DNA of 16,558 nt from CAYQDF01 sp964416175 (GTDB taxonomy: Bacteria; Chloroflexota; Anaerolineae; Anaerolineales; UBA4823), in assembly GCA_964416175.1 (NCBI GenBank), contig CAYQDF010000069.1:1-16558 (forward strand), written 5' to 3'. The first letter of the stretch is position 1, and every line of letters starts with the position of its first letter. The notes under the pieces are model-generated. The model saw only the letters and a program-made list of their open reading frames with translations. It did not search any database and had not been told where the DNA came from. The translations under genes and the position numbers were made by a program. Shown here piece after piece: positions 6,559-13,691 of this stretch.

Positions 6559-8487
6559 GTGAAACTCTTCGTGCCTGGACGCATTTGTTTGTTCGGTGAG
6601 CACTCCGATTGGGCAGGCGGCTACCGCCGCATCAACGCCGAGATCGAGAAAGGCTACACCCTGATCACCGGTACCGATCAGGGCATATACGCTGAAGTCA
6701 CGCCCCATCCCACATCCCTGGTTTTAAAATCCACAACGCCGGACGGCGAACGTCGCGGGCCATACGAAATTCCGATGCAGCCGAAAGCGCTCCTGGAAGA
6801 GGCCCAACGCGGCGGATTTTGGAGTTACATCGCCGGCGTGGCTTACCAGGTATTGACCAATTACCATGTAAGGGGGCTGGTGATCGACAATTACAAAACC
6901 GACCTTCCGGTGAAGAAAGGGCTGTCTTCCAGCGCGGCAATCTGCGTTCTCACGGCCCGGGCGTTCAACCGGGTATACGACTTGAAGCTGACCATCCGGG
7001 GCGAGATGGAGCTGGCTTATCAGGGGGAAATCACGACCCCTTCCCGCTGTGGCAGGATGGACCAGGGGTGCGCCTTTGGCAACCGCCCTGTCCTGATGGT
7101 CTTCGACGGCGACAGGCTGGACACTAATGAATTACAGGTGAACCAGGAACTATATTTCGTCATCGTCGACCTCCAGGCACAAAAGGACACCATGGAGATC
7201 CTCAACCGTCTGAACCGCTGTTACCCCTTCGCCGAAAACGAGATCGAGCGCGGTGTCCAGGAACTTTTGGGGCCGATCAACAAACGGATCACCCTCCAGG
7301 CCGTAGAAGCCCTGCGCCACTCGGACGCCGAACGGTTGGGAAAGCTGATGGTCGAGGCGCAAGAATTCTTCGATCGCTACGCGACGCCTGCCTGTCCTGA
7401 AGAGCTGACCGCTCCAATCCTGCACCGCGTCTTAAACCACGAGCCGCTCAAGCCGCACATCCTGGGAGGCAAAGGCGTCGGATCGCAGGGCGACGGCACC
7501 GCCCAGTTTATCACCCGCAGCCCATCTGACCAGCAGGCAGTGATCGAGATCCTCGAGCGGTACCTGGGCGTGAAGTGCCTGACCCTCACTCTCCGACCCG
7601 GTCAACAGGTTCGTAAGGCGGTCATCCCGGCAGCCGGGTTCGGCACCCGCCTTTTTCCGGCAACGAAAGCCACCAAGAAAGAACTGTTCCCGATCATCGA
7701 TCTTGATGGAATCGCCAAACCTGCCATCTTGATAATCGTCGAGGAAGCCCTGGAAGCTGGACTGGACGAGGTGATTATCATCGTCCAGGAGAACGACCTG
7801 GAGGATTTTCGCTCCTTCTTCAACACCCAGATCACCATCGAGAATTACAACAAGCTGCCGCGCCACTTCCAGCAGTACGCCCAGCGGCTCCTGGAGATCG
7901 GGCGGAGGGTATCTTTCGTAACCCAGGCGAACCAGGAGGGTTTTGGACACGCAGTGTACTGTGCCCGAGAGGCGATCGGAAACGAGCCGTTTTTGCTCAT
8001 GCTTGGAGATCACCTGTATCGCTCGACCGGGGAAAGATCCTGCGTTCAGCAGCTCCTGGAAGCTTACCAGCTGCACGGCCTCAGCGTGCTCGGTCTGCGC
8101 CGCACTCCGGAAAGCCAGATCGCCAACTTTGGGACGGTGGCTGGCGTATGGCTTGAAGAAGACCACCTGTTGAACATCACCGAGTTCGCCGAGAAGCCGA
8201 CCGTGGATTACGCCCGCAGCAACCTGCGTGTCCCTGGCTTGCCCGAGGATGAGTACCTGACTGTGTTCGGCCTGTACATTATTAAGCCCCAGATCTTTGG
8301 ATATCTAGAGGAGCACATCGCTAATAACGTACGCGACCGCGGCGAGTTCCAGCTGACCTCCGCCCTGGATCGCCTGCGCCAGGAAGATGGATTCCTGGGG
8401 TTGATCATGGAAGGCCGCCGATTCGACATCGGCCTCCCGCAGTACTATTTAGAGACTTTACAGGCTTTTGCCCGGGATGATCCCTGA
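6559..8487 (+). CDS. bifunctional GHMP sugar kinase / GalU-type sugar-1-phosphate uridylyltransferase
   Basis: A 642-residue two-domain protein. Residues 1-345 are a galactokinase-like GHMP kinase: motif 1 PGRICLFGEHSDWAGG (6-21), motif 2 GLSSSAA (121-127), Asp168 in RMDQG at the galactokinase catalytic-Asp position, and motif 3 GGKGVGSQGDG (303-313). Residues 351-642 are a GalU/glucose-1-phosphate uridylyltransferase-type domain: KAVIPAAGFGTRLFPATKATKKE (from 353), LGDH (482-485), EKP (545-547), and GRRFDIGLP near the end. The likely reactions are sugar + ATP to sugar-1-phosphate, then UTP to UDP-sugar; the sugar is unknown. The start is GTG 6559 with AAGGA 7 bases upstream; the frame is open further upstream but overlaps the methyltransferase gene. 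The logic recalls Bacteroides FKP (fucokinase plus GDP-fucose pyrophosphorylase), but domain order is reversed and the nucleotidyltransferase type differs. Confidence 0.88.
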   Translation: MKLFVPGRICLFGEHSDWAGGYRRINAEIEKGYTLITGTDQGIYAEVTPHPTSLVLKSTTPDGERRGPYEIPMQPKALLEEAQRGGFWSYIAGVAYQVLTNYHVRGLVIDNYKTDLPVKKGLSSSAAICVLTARAFNRVYDLKLTIRGEMELAYQGEITTPSRCGRMDQGCAFGNRPVLMVFDGDRLDTNELQVNQELYFVIVDLQAQKDTMEILNRLNRCYPFAENEIERGVQELLGPINKRITLQAVEALRHSDAERLGKLMVEAQEFFDRYATPACPEELTAPILHRVLNHEPLKPHILGGKGVGSQGDGTAQFITRSPSDQQAVIEILERYLGVKCLTLTLRPGQQVRKAVIPAAGFGTRLFPATKATKKELFPIIDLDGIAKPAILIIVEEALEAGLDEVIIIVQENDLEDFRSFFNTQITIENYNKLPRHFQQYAQRLLEIGRRVSFVTQANQEGFGHAVYCAREAIGNEPFLLMLGDHLYRSTGERSCVQQLLEAYQLHGLSVLGLRRTPESQIANFGTVAGVWLEEDHLLNITEFAEKPTVDYARSNLRVPGLPEDEYLTVFGLYIIKPQIFGYLEEHIANNVRDRGEFQLTSALDRLRQEDGFLGLIMEGRRFDIGLPQYYLETLQAFARDDP

Positions 8488-8494
8488 CCGCGAG

Positions 8495-9154
8495 CTACGT
8501 GTCCAGGCGGTAACCGACCCCCCGGATTGTGATCAGGAAGCGCGGGCGGCGTGGATTTGGTTCGATTGCCTGCCGGATCCAGCTGATGTGAACGTCAAGC
8601 GTGCGCGTATCTCCTGTGTATTCCGTATCCCACACTTTGCGGAAGAGGTCTTTCCTCAACAGGACTTCGTTTGGATGTTCCATGAAGATCTTCAGCAGCC
8701 TGGTCAACCGGGGTGTCAGATGGTCCTCTTTCTCAAGGCAGCTCACCCGCCGATGTTCCAGGTCAAGTCGAATTGGTCCGGAACGAAGCAAGTTGTCCGA
8801 TTCAGCCGGCAGCAGCGGATGGATCCGGTTGACCAGTTTCCTGATCGTAAAAGGCTGGTGCAGGATCACATCTGCACAGGCTTCTTTCCCAATCGGGTTC
8901 TCTGGGTTGGCGATCAGCACGACCGGCAGTTTACCCCACTTCTCCCGAATGTCCTGGCAGATGCGTTTGCCGCTGGAACGGATAGAAGACGCGTCGACCA
9001 CCACCAGGTCTGCGCCGGTTTCAGAGAGATAGGCCAGTGCCGCTCTGCCGTTGGGTACCGTCTCGACGCTGAACCCCTTCTTGCGGAGATCAGGCACAAA
9101 ATACGGGCCATTAGCCCGCTTTCCTTCGATCCAAAGAATCCTGGCCTTCGTCAT
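8495..9154 (-). CDS. OmpR/PhoB-family response regulator with degenerate receiver domain
   Basis: A 219-residue two-domain regulator. Residues 1-118 have the receiver fold, with Asp54 (DLVVVD) at the phospho-acceptor position. The acidic pair is Glu10-Gly11 instead of two acids, the beta-4 Thr/Ser position reads Ala82-Asn83, and the KPF lysine is Gln100 (QPF). Residues 120-219 are a standard winged helix-turn-helix: LTPRLTRLLKIFMEHPNEVL, recognition region TRTLDVHISWIRQAIE, and the C-terminal hairpin RGVGYRLDT. It should bind DNA, but normal aspartate phosphorylation is doubtful. No histidine kinase is adjacent. It converges with the kinase fusion gene (7 bases between stops) and diverges from rpiA, with its own promoter at 9231-9258. 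Confidence 0.9.
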   Translation of the reverse strand: MTKARILWIEGKRANGPYFVPDLRKKGFSVETVPNGRAALAYLSETGADLVVVDASSIRSSGKRICQDIREKWGKLPVVLIANPENPIGKEACADVILHQPFTIRKLVNRIHPLLPAESDNLLRSGPIRLDLEHRRVSCLEKEDHLTPRLTRLLKIFMEHPNEVLLRKDLFRKVWDTEYTGDTRTLDVHISWIRQAIEPNPRRPRFLITIRGVGYRLDT

Positions 9155-9230
9155 GTGTCGCCCCGGATCAATCTCTCAAAATCCGTCCTACCCCCCAGTG
9201 CAGGGAGTTGATTGGCTGTGGATGGAAGCG

Positions 9231-9258
9231 ATTATACCGCGAACATAGGAATTCTCAA
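9231..9258 (-). promoter_or_regulatory. promoter of the response-regulator gene
   Basis: On the minus strand TTGAGA (9253-9258), a 16-base spacer and a consensus TATAAT (9231-9236). Predicted transcription start is near 9224, giving a leader of about 70 nt. No comparably good promoter for rpiA is visible in the rest of the 195-base divergent region. Confidence 0.65.
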
Positions 9259-9349
9259 GCATAATCTTAAATCGAAGGTTTTAACATTTTTGTTTGGTGA
9301 ACCATGGTAAAAAAGACTTACCAATCATTGCAGCTTCGGGGAGTCTGAT

Positions 9350-10048
9350 ATGAATCTCAAGCAGCTGGCTGCCAGCCGGGCGCTGGACTTCGTCGAGGAT
9401 GGAATGCTCCTGGGACTGGGCTCAGGTTCCACCACCGCCTATTTCATCGACCTGTTGGGGGAAAGGCTCGCCCGGGGCGAGGTGCACGGCATCCTCGGTG
9501 TGCCGACCTCGGAGGCGACCGCCCGGCAGGCTCGCCAGGCTGGCATCCCGCTCACCTCCCTATCCGCCCTGATCCGCGGACCCGGGATGCCCGCCATCGA
9601 CCTCGCTGTCGATGGAGCAGATGAGGTCGATCCGCGGCTCGATTTGATCAAAGGACTGGGGCGCGCATTGCTGCGGGAAAAAATCGTCGAGAGTCATGCC
9701 CGCCGCTTCATCGTCATTGTGGACGAGTCCAAGTGCGTCTCACGCCTGGGACGCGGCCCCCTGCCCCTGGAGATCGTGCCTTTCGAAGCAACGCTGCACG
9801 TCCATTGGCTGAACACGCTGGGCTGCAGGGCTGAGCTGTGGCTCGAACAGGACGGCACCCCCGCCAAGACCGAGAACGGCAATTATCTGGCGCGCTGCTG
9901 GTTCCCGGACGGAATCCACGACGTCGGGCAGCTTGCCCGCACTCTGGCCGACCGTCCTGGCATTGTCGAGAACGGCCTCTTCCTGGGCATGGCCAGCGTG
10001 GTCATCGTCGCCAGCAAAGAGGGGATCACCGTAAGGGAGAGAGAATGA
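9350..10048 (+). CDS. rpiA: ribose-5-phosphate isomerase A
   Basis: Interconverts ribose 5-phosphate and ribulose 5-phosphate in the pentose phosphate pathway; cytosolic. The 232-residue length fits the RpiA family. The N-terminal phosphate-binding loop is GLGSGSTT (22-29), the DGADE signature is at 88-92, and KGLGRALLREK (101-111) carries the lysine and Glu110, equivalent to the catalytic Glu103 of E. coli RpiA. ATG 9350 is preceded by GGGGAGTC, a modest ribosome-binding site. Its stop overlaps the rpe start as ATGA, so the two are very likely co-transcribed and translationally coupled. Confidence 0.95.
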   Translation: MNLKQLAASRALDFVEDGMLLGLGSGSTTAYFIDLLGERLARGEVHGILGVPTSEATARQARQAGIPLTSLSALIRGPGMPAIDLAVDGADEVDPRLDLIKGLGRALLREKIVESHARRFIVIVDESKCVSRLGRGPLPLEIVPFEATLHVHWLNTLGCRAELWLEQDGTPAKTENGNYLARCWFPDGIHDVGQLARTLADRPGIVENGLFLGMASVVIVASKEGITVRERE

Positions 10049-10728
10049 CGCCGGTCAAAATTGCCCCTTCAATTCTCACCGCTGACCACACCCGCCTGGG
10101 TGAGCAAATCCAGGAAGCCCTGGAAGCCGGGGCAGATATTATCCACCTCGACGTGATGGATGGCCGGTTTGTGCCTAATCTGACCTTTGGTCCACTAATC
10201 GCCGCTGCGTTAAAGCCGCTCACCCGCGCCGCTAACGTGCCTCTGGAAGCGCACCTGATGATCGAAAAGCCGGAGAACCTGATACCGGCCTTTGTCGAAG
10301 CGGGGACTGACCTGCTCACAGTCCACGTGGAGACCTGTCCGCATCTCGATCGCACGGTCCAGCAGATAAAAGACCTGGGCGCCAGGGCAGGCGTCACCCT
10401 AAACCCCGCCACGCCACTGGTCGCGCTGGAGGAGATCCTGCCAGCTGTCGACCTCGTGCTGATCATGTCAGTCAATCCCGGCTTTGGCGGTCAATCTTAC
10501 ATACCCGGCAGCACTCAGAAGATCTCTCGTCTGCGCGAAATGCTCGATGCCAGAGGATTGGGGCATGTCGAACTGGAAGTCGACGGGGGGATCTCAGCAG
10601 CGAACGCAGCAGAAGTTGCCGCAGCAGGAGCCAGCATCCTCGTGGCTGGCTCTAGCGTGTTCAATTCCTCGACCAGCGTCGCGGAGAACATCGCTTCACT
10701 GAGGCGGGCGCTGGCTCGGACCGCTTGA
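10045..10728 (+). CDS. rpe: ribulose-phosphate 3-epimerase
   Basis: Interconverts ribulose 5-phosphate and xylulose 5-phosphate, the step next to RpiA. This 227-residue TIM barrel has the SIL start (APSIL, 7-11), metal and catalytic residues His34 and Asp36 in IIHLDVMDGRFVPN, His70 in EAHLMI, the MSVNPGFGGQSYIP signature, and Asp180 in EVDGGIS. ATG 10045 overlaps the rpiA TGA by four bases (ATGA) and has AGGGAGAG just upstream, which fixes the start. An upstream in-frame reading from 9838 is a shadow across rpiA. The stop codon lies inside the -35 element of the following perR promoter. Confidence 0.96.
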   Translation: MTPVKIAPSILTADHTRLGEQIQEALEAGADIIHLDVMDGRFVPNLTFGPLIAAALKPLTRAANVPLEAHLMIEKPENLIPAFVEAGTDLLTVHVETCPHLDRTVQQIKDLGARAGVTLNPATPLVALEEILPAVDLVLIMSVNPGFGGQSYIPGSTQKISRLREMLDARGLGHVELEVDGGISAANAAEVAAAGASILVAGSSVFNSSTSVAENIASLRRALARTA

Positions 10729-10752
10729 CAAATCCCGGAAGTAAATTATAAT
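10725..10752 (+). promoter_or_regulatory. consensus perR promoter embedded in its operator
   Basis: TTGACA (10725-10730, overlapping the rpe stop codon), a 16-base spacer and TATAAT (10747-10752). Both hexamers match the sigma-70 consensus exactly. The -10 lies wholly within the left PerR-like box, so a bound repressor would block polymerase. Predicted start is near 10759. Confidence 0.85.
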
Positions 10753-10780
10753 CATTCTAAAATTAGAATGATTATAATTT
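10743..10780 (+). promoter_or_regulatory. 38-bp palindrome of two adjacent PerR boxes (autoregulatory operator)
   Basis: Arms of 18 bases (10743-10760 and 10763-10780) are perfectly complementary around a central AA. Each arm holds a PerR-like box: TTATAATCATTCTAA (10746-10760) and TTAGAATGATTATAA (10763-10777), each 14 of 15 to the Bacillus consensus TTATAATnATTATAA. The pair covers the -10 and the predicted transcription start of perR. Confidence 0.85.
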
Positions 10781-10782
10781 CT

Positions 10783-11235
10783 ATGGACATTGAGAGAGTT
10801 GCCAGCAAATTACAATCTGCCGGCCTGCGGTTGACTCCGCAGCGTCTTGCCATTTTCCGCTACCTGGCCAGCACAGACACCCATCCAACCGCCCAGGCGA
10901 TTTTCGAGAAACTCCGGTCGGAGTACCCATCGATGAGCCTGGCGACCGTTTACAACACGCTGGAGACGCTGGTCAACCTCGGGATCGTCAACGCCCTGGG
11001 GACTGCTGGCGATGATGCGGTGCATTACGACGGCGATCTCACCCCGCACGTGAATCTCGCCTGCATATCGTGCCATCAGGTGATCGACTTGCAAAGCGAG
11101 AACGTCGATCAGCTGGAGGACGAGGTTGCCGCTAAGTCCGGTTATCAAATCCTTGGGGCACGCGTCCTCTACTACGGACTCTGCCCGCGCTGCGCTCAGC
11201 AAGCTGCGGGGGAGAAGGAGCCAAAATCCACATAG
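10783..11235 (+). CDS. perR: Fur-family, PerR-type metal-dependent peroxide-sensing repressor
   Basis: A 150-residue Fur-fold repressor. The N-terminal winged helix (1-80) contains LTPQRLAIFRYL and the recognition helix SLATVYNTLETL. Asn58 sits where Bacillus PerR has Asn61, the residue linked to choosing PerR over Fur boxes. The structural zinc site is Cys94/Cys97 and Cys134/Cys137. Regulatory metal ligands by alignment to Bacillus PerR are His34, Asp83, His89 and Asp102 (Asp favouring PerR over Fur), but the His93 equivalent is Asn91. ATG 10783 is chosen because the in-frame ATG at 10768 lies inside the operator, about 9 bases after the predicted transcription start, and adds MIIIS, absent from typical PerR. 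No Shine-Dalgarno is visible. It is followed 106 bases later by a P1B-4 ATPase. Confidence 0.88.
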   Translation: MDIERVASKLQSAGLRLTPQRLAIFRYLASTDTHPTAQAIFEKLRSEYPSMSLATVYNTLETLVNLGIVNALGTAGDDAVHYDGDLTPHVNLACISCHQVIDLQSENVDQLEDEVAAKSGYQILGARVLYYGLCPRCAQQAAGEKEPKST

Positions 11236-11251
11236 CATTGGTATCATTCTC

Positions 11252-11300
11252 CGGGCCGGGTCCTGGCCGGGTCGCCTTCGCCCCTTCCAGGACCCGCCCG
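11252..11300 (+). terminator. strong hairpin between perR and the ATPase gene, possible terminator or attenuator
   Basis: CGGGC-c-GGGTCCTGG (11252-11266) pairs with CCAGGACCC-GCCCG (11287-11300): 14 base pairs with one bulged C and a 20-nt loop, followed by ATTTT. The T tract is short, so termination may be partial, letting some transcripts continue into the ATPase gene. Seen in sequence; function is inferred. Confidence 0.5.
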
Positions 11301-11341
11301 ATTTTCCGATGCCAACATTATTCCGTTAGATAAATCAGGAG

Positions 11342-13675
11342 ATGAACGACACATTAATTACCGGCGCCAGAGAATTGGATCTCCCTGAAAAAGCAGTCCG
11401 CTGCACTGAGGTGCTCAGCGACGCGCTCCGGGGATTTACAGGCATTCAGTCGGCAGAATTCGACGTTGAAAATGGCTGCCTGCGCCTGGGCTACGATCCA
11501 CGCCTGATCAGCGACGAGCAGGCTCTGCAGATCGTGCGCAGGGCAGGGTCAGTGGCTTACGGTCGGGTAACCCACTGCACACAAAAAGGGGAGGCAGCCT
11601 GTGCGGCCTGCCTGGCCGAGTTGGGGGACGATTTGAAGCATTATTACAGCACGCTCTCTCGTTGGGAAGGAACACCTCTCACCCGCTTCCGCGATGGCGT
11701 GATGGAGATCCAGCTTCCCAGGGCGTCGCGGCCTGGCGTGGAGTCGAAGGCTGAAGCGATCAGCGCGCCAGCTCCTCTCACCCGCCAGCCAAAACCCCTC
11801 CGGCGCGGAAGGATCGAAATCATGCTCACCACAGCGACCGCGGTCTCCGCCCTGTCAGCATTCCTTGGGAGTCAGTTCGGACTGCTGTCAAACCTTTCCG
11901 TCGGGCTGCTGTATGGTATAGCTTACCTGGCTGGTGGGTATTACGGGCTGCTCGCTGGCCTGGCTTTGCTGCGCCAGCGCCGCCTGGATGTGAACCTGCT
12001 CATGATTTTGGCAGCTGTGGGGGCAGCGGTCATCGGGCAGCCTGCGGAAGGCGCCACTCTCCTCTTCTTGTTTTCTCTCTCCAACACTTTGCAGAGCTTC
12101 GCCATGGACCGCAGCCGGAAAGCGATCGAGAAATTGCTGGATTTACGGCCTCTCATGGCGACAGTACGGCGCTCTGATCAGCTCGCCACGGTACCAGTCG
12201 AAGAATTGGTCATCGGGGACCTTGTACTTGTCCGGCCTGGGGAGCGCTTTCCAATCGATGGCCTGATCGAGGCAGGCACTTCCACCGCGGATCAATCCAC
12301 CATCACCGGTGAATCCACTCCCTCCCAGAAACGGCCCGGCGATCCCGTCTTTGCTGGTACAGTCAACGGCTATGGCTCCCTGGAAGTACGTGTCACGCAC
12401 CTGGCACAGGATACCACCCTGGCGAAGATAGTCCAGCTGGTAGAAAAAGCTCAGGCAAACCGCGCCCAGACTCAGCGCATGCTCGACAGGTTCGAGCAGG
12501 TATACGCCAATCTGGTTCTGGCAGGCGCAGCGCTCTTGATCCTCGTGCCGTATGTATTTCTGGGAGAAGTGACTTATCAAACCTTCTACCGTTCCATGAC
12601 CTGGCTGGTCGTGGCGTCCCCCTGCGCCCTGGTGATCTCCACCCCGGCAAGCATTCTCTCGGCAATTGCCAACGGCGCCCGCCGCGGTGTCTTGTTCAAG
12701 GGCGGCGTTCACCTCGAGCAGACTGCCAACATCAAGGTTGTCGCCTTCGATAAGACTGGCACATTGACCAACGGGGTACCCATGCTCACCCGGTTGGTTT
12801 GCGTGGACGGTACCACCCAAGATGATTTGCTGCGCTGCGCAGCTGCCGCCGAAGCACGCTCGGAACACCCCCTGGCTAAGGCGGTGCTGACGTCCGCCGC
12901 CGAGAGGGGGCTCCAGCTGCCTTCCGCAACCGAATTCCGGGCCATTCCTGGCCTGGGCGTTGAAGCGACTGTGGAAGGAAAGCGCGTCTGGATAGGGAAC
13001 GAAAGACTCTTCATTGAACGGCGCATCCCGGTGCCAGCTGGCCTTGCTCGCGAAGCACGATCCCTGGAGGAGAAGGGACAGACGGTCATGCTCGTTTATG
13101 CAGACGGTGCCTGGGTGGGTCTCCTGGCAGTTGCAGATGTCCTCCGTCCTGACGCCGCTGAGATAGTCGCCGAGCTCAGGCATTTGGGAGTCGCTAAAGT
13201 GGTGATGCTGACCGGGGACAACGAACGAGTCGCCGCAGAGATTGCCGCGCGGGCCGGGGTAGACGAATTCCACGCCGGCCTGCTTCCGCAGGAGAAAGTG
13301 CGCCTCATTAATACACTGCGGGAAAAATACGGCTTCACCGCCATGGTCGGGGACGGTGTCAACGATGCTCCCGCCCTGGCATCCGCCGACCTCGGCATCG
13401 CAATGGGCGGCGCCGGTTCGGACGTTGCCCTCGAAACCGCTGACGTCGTATTGATGGGCGATGATCTGCGGCACCTGCCGTATGCGATCGGCCTGGCTCG
13501 GAAAGCAAAACGGGTGGTCTGGCAGAACCTGGCTTTCTCCCTGGCGGTCATTGTCTTGCTGGTCGCAGCAGCTTTCGGCGCTGACCTGCCTCTGCCGCTC
13601 GGTGTGGTTGGCCACGAGGGCAGCACCGTCCTGGTAGTGCTGAATGGCCTCCGCCTGCTGGGATTCAAACAATAG
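11342..13675 (+). CDS. P1B-4-type metal-efflux P-type ATPase (Fe(II)/Co/Zn class)
   Basis: A 777-residue membrane pump exporting a transition metal with ATP. The N-terminus (about 15-75) is HMA-like but lacks the CxxC metal site; a Cys/His-containing linker follows (His-Cys near 79-80 and C-A-A-C at 87-90). Hydrophobic segments cluster at about 160-260 and 385-445. Core motifs: TGE (322-324), transport-site SPC (426-428), phosphorylated Asp470 in DKTGT, HP (509-510) and GDGVND (670-675). The last helix contains HEGSTVLVVLNGLRLL (from 758). SPC together with HEGS/T defines P1B-4, whose members include PfeT (Fe(II) efflux, PerR-regulated in Bacillus) and CtpD. CPC-type ZntA/CadA pumps are excluded by SPC. 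AGGAG (11337-11341) abuts the ATG with no spacer, unusually close. It lies downstream of perR and converges with the SerK-like gene. Confidence 0.9.
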   Translation: MNDTLITGARELDLPEKAVRCTEVLSDALRGFTGIQSAEFDVENGCLRLGYDPRLISDEQALQIVRRAGSVAYGRVTHCTQKGEAACAACLAELGDDLKHYYSTLSRWEGTPLTRFRDGVMEIQLPRASRPGVESKAEAISAPAPLTRQPKPLRRGRIEIMLTTATAVSALSAFLGSQFGLLSNLSVGLLYGIAYLAGGYYGLLAGLALLRQRRLDVNLLMILAAVGAAVIGQPAEGATLLFLFSLSNTLQSFAMDRSRKAIEKLLDLRPLMATVRRSDQLATVPVEELVIGDLVLVRPGERFPIDGLIEAGTSTADQSTITGESTPSQKRPGDPVFAGTVNGYGSLEVRVTHLAQDTTLAKIVQLVEKAQANRAQTQRMLDRFEQVYANLVLAGAALLILVPYVFLGEVTYQTFYRSMTWLVVASPCALVISTPASILSAIANGARRGVLFKGGVHLEQTANIKVVAFDKTGTLTNGVPMLTRLVCVDGTTQDDLLRCAAAAEARSEHPLAKAVLTSAAERGLQLPSATEFRAIPGLGVEATVEGKRVWIGNERLFIERRIPVPAGLAREARSLEEKGQTVMLVYADGAWVGLLAVADVLRPDAAEIVAELRHLGVAKVVMLTGDNERVAAEIAARAGVDEFHAGLLPQEKVRLINTLREKYGFTAMVGDGVNDAPALASADLGIAMGGAGSDVALETADVVLMGDDLRHLPYAIGLARKAKRVVWQNLAFSLAVIVLLVAAAFGADLPLPLGVVGHEGSTVLVVLNGLRLLGFKQ

Positions 13676-13691
13676 ATAAACCAGATAGCTT

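Noticed and set aside
7432..8166. Long antisense frame in the kinase/GalU fusion, with similar ones at 2694-3407 (argS) and 8468-9211 (opposite the response regulator)
   Set aside because: The opposite strand carries clear family motifs throughout; these translations show no recognisable features.
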